From Gnetum montanum (lineage: Eukaryota; Streptophyta; Gnetopsida; Gnetales; Gnetaceae), in the NCBI GenBank assembly GCA_015680685.1, contig MNCI01006166.1:19399-83398 (forward strand): 64,000 nt of DNA. The letters run 5' to 3'. Positions 11,030 through 23,303 of this stretch are shown here, one piece after another. The position numbers and the translations under genes were made by a program. How positions within the stretch are numbered: position 1 is the first letter of the stretch; every line of letters starts with the position of its first letter. The notes beneath the pieces are model-generated. The model was given only the letters and a program-made list of their open reading frames with translations, was not told the origin of the DNA and ran no database searches.

Positions 11030-12290
11030 TTGCAAAGATGCTTAAACCAAAAACTTAAGCAAATCATCAAAGAAGAGATTGAATAACTCCTCAAGGTCGA
11101 GTTCATTTATTCAACTATAGATAGTGAGTGGATTAGCTCATTTTTTATTGTGTCAAAGAAGTGGGAAAAATGGAGAGTTTTTATAGACTTAAGGCTATTG
11201 AATATGGCAATTTACAAAGATCATTTCCCATTGCCATTTATGGACCAAGTACTAGATACCATTGTGGGGCATTGTTATTATAGCTTTCCAGATGGTTATA
11301 GTGGTTATAACCAGATCCAGATCATAACAAAGGACTAGGACAAGACAACGTTCACAAGTCCTTGGAGGACTTTTGCATACCGAAAGATGCCCTTTGGTCT
11401 ATGCAATGCTCTCACCACATTTCAACGATTGGTCTTTAGCATTTTTTAGCAATAGGTTGGTAGCAGGGTAGAAGTCTTCATGGATGACTTCTTCATCTAT
11501 GGGGCTACATTTGAGCAAGCATTGTATTGCCTTGAGCAAGTGCTCAAAAGGTGTATGGAGACTAATGTAAGGCTCAATTAGCAGAAGAGCCACCTCATGG
11601 TCTAAGATGGCATTGTCTTGAGGCATTGAATTTCAAACAAAGGGATTGAGGTAGACCCAGAGAAAATAAAAATCATCCAAGGAATAATTAGATAACCTAA
11701 AATAGTGAAGGATGTTAGGTCATTCATTGGCCACACTGGTTATTATCGATGCTTCATCAAAAAATTCTCAAAGATCACCAAGTCATTGGTAGAACTTACA
11801 AAGAAAGATGCATTATTTGTGTGGACCAAGAAATGTGAAAATGCATTCAAACAGCTAAAGCAGAAACTTGTAGAAACTCCGATTCTATGAGCACCAAACT
11901 TGATTAGGCCATTCCACATCATGATGGATGCATCCAATTATGCCTTGGGGGCTATGCTTACACATATGGACAATTAGAAATGTCCATATTACATTCATTA
12001 TGCAAATAGAAGAATTGTGGGTGCACAACTCAACTACAACACCACTAAAAATTAGCTTATGGTGGTGGTGTACATCCTAGAGAAATTAGGTATTATGTGC
12101 TTAGATACAAAGTGTTGTGAACACTAACCACAATGCCATATGGTTCTTGATGAACAAGCCAACGGTAAGCATTTGTGTCATATGATGGTTGGTGATCCTC
12201 TAGGAGTTTGATTTGACAATGGTTAACTGAAAGGGGATCGAGAATGTGGTAGCTGACCACTTGTCTTGGTTGAGATGGGACAACAAAGAG
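11030..12290 (+). pseudogene. pol: Element 1 reverse transcriptase and RNase H remnant
   Basis: RT motifs in order are WRVFIDLRLLNMA (11166), YYSFPDGYSGYNQIQI (11275), MPFGLCNALTTFQR (11388) and the catalytic VFMDDFFIYG (11478). VFMDDF is the Athila form of the YVDD box. At 11700-11890 comes the GHTGYYRCFIKKFSKITK connection. RNase H follows with DASNYALGAML (11930), a damaged KKEL region and a frameshift near 12090, after which the TNHNAIWFLMNKP-like motif is recognised. Most stops are explained by C-to-T changes. The HPLPF-type region reads DHFPLPFMDQ. Confidence 0.88.
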
Positions 12291-12539
12291 GATGAGATCC
12301 CACTATCTAATCAATTCCCTAACGAACTCCTTTGTTGGTGTTGTTAAGGCTGAAGACCCCAAGGGAACAAATTGATATGATAACATCCTCTCCTATCTAC
12401 TCACCCAAGAGATGCCATAGGAATGGGACCATACGAAGAAACAATAGTTTCTTCATCAGGCCAAACACTTCATGGAGATCAAGAACAACCTCTACAAGAG
12501 TTATGCAAATGGCCTGGTAGGATGGTGTGTTCCTGAAAC

Positions 12540-13600
12540 AGACCAACTTTGAGTCCTCTAAGATGCACATGAGGGCCCTTGTGGGGGTCACTATGCTAGA
12601 AGGAGGATGACCATTAAAATTCTCATGGTAAGATATTACTAACCCACAAGGATGTCCATTAATTTTTCCACTCCTGTGACAGATGCCAACATGATGGAGG
12701 GATGATCATGCATATGGAAGGGCTACAAGAATGGATCCAACCACTGAAACCTTTTGACCTTTGGGGGATTGATTTCATGGGGTCCATCAACCCTATGTCA
12801 AATGGAAAGGCCTACATTATTGTGGTTGTTGACTATTGTACAAAATGAGCTGAAGTCGCTATCGTCACCGACTGTTCATCCTCTACAGTGGCATGATTTG
12901 TACAAAAAAATGTTATGAATAGGTTTGGTGTGTCGAGGGTAGTAATTTTTGACAATGGAACATATTTTACAAGTGCCACTTTTCAAAAACTAATGCAATG
13001 CTTAAGGGTTGAACGTAAACTAACAACTCCATACCACCCCCAAGCCAATAGTCAAGTTAAGATCACTAGTAGGGAAATTACAAAAATAATAACACAAACG
13101 ATTAGTAAATAGAGGAAGGTCTATAGTAGTAAACTCAACAATGCTCTTTGGGCTTATTATTCAATGTGGAAACTTCCTATTGGGTATTCTTCCTATGAGC
13201 TTATGTATAGAAAACTATGAACTCTTCCCATTCAAGCTAAGCTCTATATACTTTCAATGGCTTGTGACCTTGACTTGGACCTAAGTCTAGCTCAAGAGAA
13301 AGACAAATGAACCTCAAAACGCTAGATGAGAATAAACTAGTGGCCCTGTCATTAAATGAAGTACACAAGGCACATAGCAAACAAGTTCATGACCTTAAGA
13401 TACAAAACGTAAATTTTCAACTAGGAGATAAGGTGCTCTATTGGAACCCCATGCATGTACCTCAACGTAGCAAATCTCAAACATTATGGAAGGATCCTTA
13501 CATCATAGATGAAACTTTCCCATCTAGGGCCATGATGATATACCATATTGACAATCCAAGTAAGATATTTTTGGTCAACAACCAATAACTTAAACCTTTC
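12540..13600 (+). pseudogene. pol: Element 1 integrase remnant
   Basis: The zinc-binding region begins HEGPCGGHYA (about 12567). The catalytic core shows WGIDFMGSI (12760), VIFDNGTYFTS (12940) and ANSQVKITSREI (13043). The third catalytic residue, Glu in the NGQAE.TNR motif of element 2, is Lys here (AAG), so the copy would be inactive even without its stops. The C-terminal domain keeps FQLGDKVLYWNPMHVPQRS (13411-13470), a GPY/F-like module. A frameshift near 13300 separates core from tail. Confidence 0.85.
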
Positions 13601-15554
13601 CTTGCATAAAAAACAACTAGTGGAAACAATGCCTTAACTAATGATCATGAATGCTCAATCTTTCAGATCTCCCTTGTTCAACTCAGTCATGGGGAAGATG
13701 GTCATCCATGCTAATAATTATATGAGTGTGTTCTCAGTTTTTTAACTTTTTGTTTTACATCATTTTTATACAATTTTCATTTTCTTAAATATTTTATATT
13801 TTTTTTTTATATTTTGCTTATTTGGACTTTCCTTACGTGTCCACTTTTTCTTTATTTCCATAAGGACTTTGGTTTCAAACATAGCTACTGATTGATGGTG
13901 GTTTGTTACATTGTATTGTTTACATGATTGAGAATGACTGGATTTCATACTAGAATTTTGACATTAATTAATGGAACATTGGTTTTCTCATGATATCAAG
14001 TAGTGAGTTCATGTCATCCATCCATTCCACAAAACTCTATGGTGTTTCTCATTTTGGAAATATGAGGTCCCTTCTTAATAACAACTTACAATGAATTTGT
14101 GATCTTAGTATTTTCCAAACTTGGAATGAATCAAGTGGATGAACAAGGATATGGCTTCAAGAGGATTTATCACCTTTTATACTTGCCTACCATTTATGGT
14201 TTCATGAGTATTCCCATGGGTTCCTCATCATTCCTACATTGACCAATAAATAGGAAGCAATGTATTTGCATTGTGTAGTTCCCATAAAAAAAATAAAAAA
14301 ATGGAAATTCAAAGCACACCCCGTAGACACAATAATAGGCTACAAGCACTAGTTATGGAGTTGGAAAGACATGTTACCCATGCCTGAAGGCATCCCTCTA
14401 ACTATTGTGCTCTTCACTTTCTACTTTTCTTTTATTCTTTCTTTGAAATGGTGAGTGATTAGTGGGGATATTCCTATACCCCAAGGGATGGAATGGTCTT
14501 AATGTGCCAATGCAAAGTCACTGGAAGTGGATGGTCTTGGTTCCAACTAAGGATGGAGACTATTAAGTCATACTAATTACATCATCCATAAGGACTTCAT
14601 GTGACCATGATGTGAAAATCCATTCCATACTCTCTTTCTCATCCTTTAGTTCTTTCCATTTACCACCTCACTGCTCCTTATCATGATTAATCAATGGGTT
14701 CATTTTGTAAGGTCTTAATTCTTTGATGGTTTCCTCAGTGATTTGGTTTTTAATAATCCATAGTCGTTAATCATCCTTGGGGCCCATGGACTCCTTGGTA
14801 TGAGGACATGCAAGGGCATTAAGGGCATAAACCTACTATGGGGAGGATTTACTTGCATACTCTTTGGATGGGATGGTTAAATTTCCTATCCCTTAGTTAT
14901 TTTTCTTTCAAAACCTTTATTTTTCACCTTGGAGAATCCAATTTTTGCATTTCTTAGCAATTAATATTCTACTAAATCTCTTTTCCAGACATATTCCTAG
15001 CCCTCTTCACTCATTTGTTCTTATTCTAAGCTTTTCTAGCTTCCTGTGGACGCTAATTTCATGGAAAAATTATTTTTCCTTAGTTTTTATATTGTAAAAT
15101 TTTTTGTTTTTGGTTGTGTTGACACATGCCCATTGATGTAGCTAGATGCATTGACACATCCCCGTTGACATAGTAGAAAAATAGTATAAATATGCTATAG
15201 GAGTTAGCCATATTTTCACATTTTCCTCATAACACTAGAGGAGTTTTTGCAATTTTCATAACCTTCATGAGTCCATAACTTCCTAACCTCTTGTCCAATT
15301 CAAATTGTTCTTTGACCCTTCAACTACCAGAGGTAAGCTTTACGTCGTGGGAGCCATAAACCTATGGTTCATGATGGAAAATTTTTCTAACTATTAAACG
15401 GTTTAACTAATAAAATAATATTAAAAGTCACCAATCCATATAAGTTAAACCTTACCAACAAACTTAGGTAGTCATTGGAATACAATAATATTAAAATAAT
15501 CAATTTGATATGATCACAACTTAGCCTAAATATAACTAGCCCAAATGAGGAAAG
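13601..15554 (+). other. Element 1 pol-ORF3 spacer
   Basis: This non-coding spacer is shared in order with element 2 (48136-49746) and, inverted, with element 3. Common landmarks are a T-rich block (13740-13820), an A-rich block followed by ATTCAAAGCACA (about 14310), GGCTACAAGCACTAGTTATGGA (14338), and GGGGAGGAT.TACTTGCAT (about 14838). No conserved frame is seen. Confidence 0.65.
15117..15260 (+). promoter_or_regulatory. Internal U3/promoter-like block upstream of ORF3
   Basis: GTTGACACAT, TAGATGCATTGACACAT and GTTGACATAG repeat words of this element's own U3 (6430-6490). A TATA-like AGTATAAATATG (15182-15193) follows, and then TTTTTGCAATTTTC, resembling the TCTTGCAGTTTTC just after the LTR TATA. 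It sits about 350 bp before the ORF3 ATG. It may be an LTR fragment from a relative or an internal promoter for ORF3. A consensus donor AGGTAAGC lies at 15331-15338. Confidence 0.4.
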
Positions 15555-15615
15555 GTATCAAAGTATTGAACGTTACACATAAGACACTAATCCTTCACTA
15601 TGTTTGTGATCATAG
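15555..15615 (+). other. Putative 61-nt mini-intron before ORF3
   Basis: AAG/GTATCA at the left and ATCATAG/ATGG at the right bracket 61 nt, with a branch-like CACTAATCC inside. Elements 2 and 3 have the same arrangement at the same place (60 and 62 nt). Confidence 0.5.
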
Positions 15616-18392
15616 ATGGTGCCAAAGAGACCATAGGGAGAAGGACCATCCCAATCATGGGAGAAGTGGTTGAGAGGGGAAAGGGGTCAATAGCCACAAC
15701 AACCCAAAAAAGGCAAGGTGGAGACCCATGCCACAAGACCGCTTCGGGAGGAGCTTAAAGTGGAGCTTGTTCATCAAATTTCCACCACAAAAATAGGCTA
15801 GTTTAGGCAAGACAAGGTGCCGAGGCCTAGAACAAATCTGGAGGTCACCTTGATTAAGGGCTACCTTAAGTAAATTCATTCTAAGAAGGTTCAAAGTATT
15901 GTTCTTCAAGAACTCAACTTTGGCCCTTTCTTGGACCTGGCACTAGAGGAGGTAAAAACACATTGCAAGGATTTCCCATGTGGTCCATCCTCACTAGTGG
16001 TACATGGAAGAAATTTATCTCTTCTAAAACAATTGATAGGAAAACACTATAGTAAAAAGTAAAGACATTAGTGTGTTCTATTTGGTTGAGGCCATTGCAG
16101 AGGTCCTTAGATTGCCTGACACTGGAACAACCTTGGTAGAGATTCCCATACAAGCAGACCTAGAAGTCAAAAAGGAATGTGTTTAGTGGTGCTATGGAGT
16201 GGATTGTAAGGAGTAAGGTGCACTTATCAAGGCGGAGAGGTCCTACTTCAAGATTGTGGCCTATCACCTAAATTCAATGGTGAGGCCAAGCAACGTTACT
16301 AACTTCTTTACCTTGTGAATGTGTTGCTCTAAGAGGAAAATTCCTAGTCAACCTTACCTAGCTCATCTTCCTAGAAATTGAAAAGTGATTCAAAGAGAAT
16401 GAGTGAGGGAGGAAGACACTCCCCTTTCCATGCCTAATCAGAAGACTCTACTAGAGGGGAGGGATAGTATTTTTTGCAAATGACACGCTTTGTCATCCTC
16501 CTATTGCATCTTGATAGGAGATGATAAAGGACAAGGCACTTGCCAAGCTGCTTGAAGAGGGGTGGCCACCACCACCACCACCTACTAGAGAAATAATGTA
16601 TGAGGTTTGTGTAGCACTAGAATGCATGAGAAATCTCCATGAGAAACTTTTGCAATAGTAGTAGAAAGAACTAAGTGGTGGAGAGCCATTAGTCTATTGA
16701 CTAGTGTTGAGCCACCTCAATGAAGTAACTAGGATAATAAGTTGGCTAGAGGAGATTGCGCCACTATTTTTGACATAATGGATATAGGCACCCATGAGAT
16801 GGAATTTGAGCACCTGGGAAGTGATGGTGCTCATCCCTAGACAACAACAATTTTGAGAGATCTTTGGGAATGCTGCTCTCAACACTTCTGCAACATCTAT
16901 GCTAGATATTGCTACACTTAGAGATATGAAAGCTTCCATAGGAGTGGGAAGAAGGAAGCTAAGTGCAGCCCAACACGAGGAAGCATTGGACTAACTGGTG
17001 GAAACCGGGAAACTACTTTCAATGATCTTTACTCTCCTAGAAGGAATCATAGCTACTCAATCAAAGCTGTTGAAGACCAAGGATAAACTCATCATTACAA
17101 ACAACCAGCTCAAGGTAGCCACTACTGAAAATTGACGGTTGGTTGCTGAGGTTGCAAAACTGAGAGCTTGCTTGGTCGATCTTGCCATTCTCAGCCAAGC
17201 CATTACATGGAATGAAGCTTCCCTATAACTTTACAACTAATTAAAAGAGGCAGAGAATGCCATGAAGATGGTAGTCTTAAATGTGTTCTCATTGGAAGCT
17301 ATTGCTACCCACACCGATAAGGACTTGGCATAAGTCCAAAAGGAGAACATGACTCTGACCAGAGACATCCACTACTTGCGTAATGTTGAGGAGCAAAAAG
17401 ACTAGATGGTCAAGTTTGTGAGATAGCAACATGAGTAACTTGCCAAGGTGAACATGGACTTGAGAAGGTTGGTAGTAGAGAGCCGTAATATATCAAAGGA
17501 GGAAGTTCATTCACTTCACTAGAAAATAACCATTGAGGTAGTTGCCTAGAAAAATATGGCCCTGAAGTTTCAACAAGTGAAAAATGACTATAGGAACTAG
17601 GTTGGGCTCCTTAAGGAGGTAAACAAGAAAGAGATTTAACTAGTTAGGGAAAAAATGAACGAGGCCCTCTAGTAACTCTAACAAAGAGGTGATGTATGGC
17701 AACCAATCTTTAATGGATTGAATGCCTACAACAAAGTAGAGATCCACCAGAAGGAGTTGCAAAATGAAGACATGATAGAATACATGGAGCTTGCCAACCT
17801 CCATTATGCAAACTTGGTGATGTTGATAGCTGAAAGGCCAAGGTCAGAGTTGGAAAAACAGGTGGCCTGCTTGTACCTCCTCTATAAGGCTGAGTTCAAG
17901 CATCACAAGAACACCAAGTAGAAGTTGGAAATAGCTAATTTAGAGCTTGAAGTTATAAGGAGCTGATTTACTAACTAGCAATCCATTGCTGAGAACTTGG
18001 CTAGAAGGATGAATGACTACCATGAAATGTAGAACCTTGTTAAGACATTTGATGTGGAACATAAAAAATTTGTAGCATGGTTTGTTAATGTTAAGGAGTT
18101 ATTCTTAGCAATGCCTTGTTTGTTGGATGTCCCCATACTAGCCCACATTGGTAAAGTCACGTGGACTATGTATGACCCATAGAGTAAGGAGGAGAAGATG
18201 AAGACATTGTTGGATGTCTTTCACCTTCCACCAAAAGTAGCAGCTATAGAAAAATTGCCAGAACCATAGCCTTAGCCTCAGCCACCACCACCATGAGTGC
18301 TGGAGGCTAGAGAAGGTCCTTCAGCATCCCAGGAGCCTCCACTTGATGGCATTGTTTGCTCCTCTTCATCTTCAGCCACTAGAGGATTCTAG
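15616..18392 (+). pseudogene. Element 1 ORF3: plant transposon-protein-like domain plus long coiled coil
   Basis: About 925 codons lie downstream of integrase, in sense. The ATG at 15616 (MVPKRP) follows the putative mini-intron. The first third is read in frame 1, then frame 2 (about 16030-16310, including YFKIVAYHLNSMVRPSN), then frame 3 from about 16320 to the end with no further shift. The TLPFPCLIRRLY segment (about 16415) resembles the domain annotated as putative plant transposon protein in Athila and related elements. Residues coded by 16980-18000 are heptad-like and rich in Glu, Lys and Leu (for example LEGIIATQSKLLKTKDKLI), so a coiled coil is likely. The end is proline- and serine-rich. 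About 35 stops, mostly TAG or TAA for CAG or CAA, interrupt it. Its role is unknown; an env-like or accessory structural protein is possible. Confidence 0.7.
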
Positions 18393-18554
18393 CTGTTCAT
18401 TTTTGTAGGGGTGTTCAATTTTGTTATCTCGAAGATACATTTTTATAATTATTGTAATTTCATATAATCTAGCACTTAGAATCAATCAGTAGAGTTAGTT
18501 AGTCCATGATTCCATACCTTTCAATTTTGTAAGAAACTTAATCCTATTTTTGTT

Positions 18555-18590
18555 CACTTGAGGACGAGTTTTCATTCAGTTGTGAGGGTA
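18555..18590 (+). promoter_or_regulatory. Element 1 pre-LTR block and polypurine tract
   Basis: CTTGAGGACGAGTTTTCATT then GTGAGGGTA abuts the TGATGA of the 3' LTR. The same block precedes the 3' LTR in elements 2 and 3. The purine run would prime plus-strand synthesis. Confidence 0.75.
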
Positions 18591-19465
18591 TGATGAATCC
18601 CTCAATGGGCTATGTTGATGATCATGCATCAATGCAACCTCGATTGTGTCAATGCATGGCTAGATGCATCAACACAGGTTCATCGATGTAGTGCTTGTCT
18701 TTGCCTATATAAATGCGTGCATTGATCACATTTATGACATGTTAAGCCCACAACATAGACGAAGTCTTGCAGTTTTCTTAGCCTAGAGTTAGAATATTTT
18801 TTAAGTTCTTGCAGTAGGATTTCAAGGATTGTATGTTTATTTATTCGAGCATCTTATACCTAAACACATTGATGCGATTGGCAATAAAGATAAGATTCTT
18901 GACATTCCTTGTAGCACTTGGGATAGATTAATGTTTCCTTTTGTACACTTTATTATTTATGCATTTTGAAATTAATGTATTTGATTAATTAATTTGTTTA
19001 ATAACAATGTATATGTACAACCACTTCGAACATACCGCTTGACACTTGGTACTCCTAGTAGTGGCTATTTGGTATGCCCAGTAGTAGGCACTTGGTAACC
19101 TAGTAGCGTTAGAGCAAGTTCAGGATGTGAATGGAAAGTGGGCTTAGATGCTTATGCTAGGATAGCTAGATTAAGCCACTAGATAGTTAAGTAGTTAAAC
19201 CTTAATCATTTCTCTTATTTTCATTTAGATTAAATAAAATTAAATATAAATATAAATAAAAATCATGTGCCATAGCTTACACTTAACCATACACTTGCAC
19301 TTACATAGGTGAAGCTAAGAATACAACGATAATGTCTTAAGTCATTATCGTTGCTCATTGGTACACTTAGGAACTAAAGTCCATGGAATTTGATCGGATT
19401 GCTAGTGCAGCACATGTGATTCGTATGGTTGGGTATATGGACTACGTGTTTCTTATAAACTATCA
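18591..19465 (+). repeat. Element 1, 3' LTR
   Basis: It starts TGATGAATCC and aligns with 6400-7258, including the TATA box (CTATATAAAT, about 18707) and an AATAAAG signal near 18885. The last 25 bp differ from the 5' LTR, so the right end is approximate. Confidence 0.85.
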
Positions 19466-20732
19466 TTTGATTGAATCAAACAAGGGAGGCCTTATGCGTT
19501 GTACCCACACAAAGAATATTCAGGTCTTTGTAACCAACCAACCTTGAGACTATTACAGGTAACCCTTCAATATCATATTATAGGTAATAGTAACAAGATA
19601 AGTTTGTTTTTTGAACTTGAGCCTAAAATTGGATATGTGGCCAAGACATGTTGGTGGAGGCTCTTGGGGAATTCTAATAACATCCAAGTTTTTTCCTATT
19701 TGGACATCATGAAATAGGAATTATGGTGAAAGTTGATCAATTTCCATAGCCACAAGTGGTAGTTGTCAAAAACCAAAAGTTACATGCAAATCCCAATAGG
19801 GTTCTAATGATAGTGATGAATTTTCCTTTTTAGATTATAGGTAAAGGCTAGAGACCTATTATTTTTTCTAACATTATCATTTGCGTGGGACATCTTACGA
19901 TATCATGATGTGCCTATTTTAATCCTAATTTTTTTAAATTTGATAAAAAAAATTAACAAAATAACAACTTATTGAGCCCTTGGTTGGTGGACTATTACTT
20001 GATTATAGGCACTACATTATGAAAATTGTATGTCTCAAGGAACAACCCTAGAGTTACCCTACAATCACTTACTTGAGCTACCTCTTATTGGCTTTCTATG
20101 ACTTCCAAAGTGCAAGTTGCATATGTTGACTCTATAAGCTATAACTCACTAACTTATCCACTACAACATAACATATAACAAATATGTTCTAAGTACACAA
20201 ATTTTATTAAAAAATAGGATCAATTTGTTATGTAGTTTCTAACTAATAAGAATTAACTAAGCCATATGGCCTTGGTATAATAATAGCTAATAATTTGGTT
20301 TGTTTAGCCTTAATTCCCATGCAAATATAATATCTAAAATATAAAAGATAAACCAGTAATAATACTTATCCAAAAAGGCCAGAACAGTGCATATTGCTTC
20401 TAAATATCGAAACATAAGTTTAGATAATGCCATAATGAGTAAACAATTTGCTTAAATAGAAATAAAAATTCACAATATTCATATCCAACTCAACTCCAAA
20501 CAATCAAATAACATGTAAAGTAAATAAAATATCATGGAATGTTAAGTTTAATGTAGAGTATTAAATAGTCACATGTTATTTGGGATTTTAATCACTCAAT
20601 AAAATTAGCCAACAAAGCAAACCCTAACTTGATCTTATCATTATAAATATTTGGCCTCCCTCTTGTAGAATGTATCTAACTACCTAGCCAACATCTAAAG
20701 GAGAGAGCTAGAGAAATAGATTCTAATAATGA
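19466..20732. other. Unassigned AT-rich DNA
   Basis: No conserved frame. The stretch CTAGCCAACATCTAAAGGAG at 20680-20700 resembles a segment at 51745-51765, so part may be old LTR sequence. Confidence 0.4.
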
Positions 20733-20880
20733 AGTGTTAGTGTGATCGTAAAGACTTTTGATTTGAAAGCTTGGGTTATGGGTTTGATTTTGGTGGGCAA
20801 TGCTAGGTTATAAAGTTCTACTTAAACTATATATCTTGGGGTGTACCTATATTATAGTTATTGCAGGTTCCAACACCTCC
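20733..20880 (+). mobile_element. tRNA-derived SINE, copy 2
   Basis: It follows the SINE at 6187 through head and body: GTGTTAGTGTGATCGTAAAG for box A, GGGTTTGATTTTGG for box B, then TTATAAAGTTCTACTTAAAC and GGGGTGTACCTA. Both boxes are eroded more than in copy 1. No clear tail is seen. Confidence 0.6.
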
Positions 20881-21584
20881 CCCTTATTTAAGCATGCTTA
20901 GACCATCTTAGTAAATATAAGACTAATTTATTATTCTCAAGTTTTGATTTATCCTTTGTTACAAGTATCATATTTTAATTGTATTCCCTTCCTAAATAGG
21001 ATTAAGACATTTATAGGTGAATCTTAGTTTTGTAAGGGTTTTTAGCTACATTGGATCTTAGGTAAGGAAAATCTATTACGGTTGCTTTTCTTTTAGGGTT
21101 GGGTTTGGATTCCTAGGGTTTGTGCACATGTTTATGCATCTTGTTTGGGATTGGTTGATTAATTATTTGGAGTTGGAATTGGGACGAATGAGACTTTGGC
21201 TTGATTTTGCAATGGATTGATCTATTTTCCATTTTGATAATGGATGATAATAATTAAGTTGATTTTCCAATTTGGGTATATGAACCATAGGGTATAGTAT
21301 TCTTACCTTTTACATTTCTTTTTGGACCTATTTCCTTATCTCTTTGGGTTCATACATTGCAAAGCTAGATTGAAAGTGTTGTATCATGAATTTTGGCATT
21401 TTTGATGGGCTATTTGGGAGTGTTATTTAGTTACAACTTCTTTTGCAACTTGCATGGTGAACTAGCAATGTACACCGTCCATTGCAAAATGACATAGGTT
21501 GTGATTACAAACAAAAATATAAAACTTTAAATAAGTAGGATAGTTACAAAAGTAGCTACCCTTGCTATTAGGATGAGCCATGAG

Positions 21585-22330
21585 AGTCGAAGATGTCAAA
21601 ATATAGGGAAATAAGTCCAAAATTAAGATAAAGAAAAGCAAAGACAAAACACATGAAGTTAATTGGGAAATGAACTGAACTCTTAGAAAATGGGAACTTG
21701 ACGTAAAACAATGAGGAGATATGAATGAAAGGTTGGACAACTCAATTAGTTCACTCAACGTGAGAGGCATAATGATTACACGTGTTCCCCATCACCTTGG
21801 ATTATTGTTCTTGATTGATTATGGTGATTATGGTGATTTTAACATGTTTTGGTAACTATTGGTGTTCTAATTTAATAAATGGAGATAACATGAAGGGAGA
21901 GGCTGGCTGGTTAATGGGAAATCCTAGAGTCTAGAAATGCCCTTTTCTAATTTGCACCAGAGAAGACTCTTCATTTATGGATCCCATCATATATGAAGAG
22001 AGGAATTGAATTTAGTATGTTGGTTTTGGATATGGTTTCAGAAGGTCAGAAAGTTGAATGTGATACATTGATTCCCTAACACTGGGTGTAAGCAACTCTT
22101 AAAACCTGAAACTCGAATCAAGTGGGATAAACATAGAAATAGTTGCCCTTTTTGTCAAGATGATTCATGTGAATCTATGACATCAAAATATAGGGAAGTG
22201 AGTCTTAGGTCCAAGATTGAGATAAATAAAAGTGAAGCGAAAACATGAGAATTCAATCTAAAACTAAATTAAATTACTGGAAACTAATGTAGAACAATTA
22301 AGAGAGAAATAAAAGTTTGAGAAACTAATA
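21585..22330 (+). repeat. Diverged direct repeat pair in LTR-like DNA
   Basis: About 21585-21745 and 22165-22325 share ATCAAAATATAGGGAA, AAGTCCAAAATTAAGATAAA and GTAAAACAATGAGGAGA-like words in the same order. Nothing coding is visible. The intervening 420 bp is unassigned. Confidence 0.45.
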
Positions 22331-23303
22331 TTAGAAGCTTATCTCAACAAGCACCTAATTCATAATTCCACCACACTTCCAAGCTAAATTGACTTGAAGA
22401 AGATAAGAACAAGAAAAAATGAAGTAGTTCTTTCTTAGTTATATTAAATTTAATAAAGAAATACAACAAAAACAGAGGAGCAAAGCTCAACTTACAATCC
22501 TAAGGACCTAGACAAAATAAATATTCTTAATGATTTCCTCAACTCTCACTCAATTATGGTTCATATAATAAAGTACATAAGAGCATACTCTTAAGAAGAA
22601 AACACAACATTCATAAGAGATTTTTTCATTTTCTCTTAGGCTAATCTCTTTCTCAAGTATTTTCCTATTACCTCTCTTTAATTATGGCTCATTTATCAAA
22701 GAATTTAGGGCCTATTTATAGTTTTTTCTTGGCCATTTGGCTTTCTACTTATACCTTCATTCAAATCATTCAAATCAAGACATCTCAGGAGGTACAAGAC
22801 AACCCATCGAAGATAATTATTATTTTAGGCAAGATGTTTCATGTTGTCAAGATTTCCTAAATATAAGATGCCACATTTGTTGGCAAGACATCTCAACTAT
22901 GTTAAATGTCCTAAGTGCATGTCTAGAACCCTCTTTTAAGGTGTCTCATGTCTTTAGGATGTAAAAACAACAATTAGATTCAATCCCTTAACCCCTAGAA
23001 AATTCTAATGCTTCTAGAATTAGCCTAAATCAAGCCCAAATCATGGCCACATATAAAGACACATTTACTAGAATCTAAACATACTTTGAAGACTCCAACT
23101 TAGGGTTATAATAGTCGATGTCATCATCATCTTCTTCTGCCTTAAAAAATGTCATTCATAATGATCTTTCATAAGCTCAAAGACATAATGATCATATGAC
23201 ATAAGGTCATTTGACTCAACTTCACATAACAAATAACTTATACATGAATTAAATTAGTAAAAGAGTGATCACACATGATTACATTGATGATATGATGACT
23301 TAA
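22331..23303. other. Unassigned, with a minus-strand TATA-like motif
   Basis: On the minus strand ACTATAAATAGGCCC occurs near 22708-22722, in a setting like a plant LTR promoter. No partner LTR or coding region was found, so this is only suggestive. Confidence 0.3.

Larger units (their letters stand above)
6400..19465 (+). mobile_element. Element 1: Athila-type Ty3/gypsy LTR retrotransposon with ORF3
   Basis: LTRs at 6400-7258 and 18591-19465 both begin TGATGAATC and flank an 11.3-kb interior. The order is tRNA-Asp-like primer site, gag, protease, RT, RNase H, integrase, non-coding spacer, ORF3, polypurine tract. The order, primer site, DLG-type protease and FMDDF reverse transcriptase point to the Athila lineage. 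All frames are broken. No 5-bp target duplication is visible (GCTAT left, TTTGA right, with an uncertain right end), so one end has probably been altered. It is older than element 2, judging by its heavier decay and more divergent LTRs. Confidence 0.9.
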
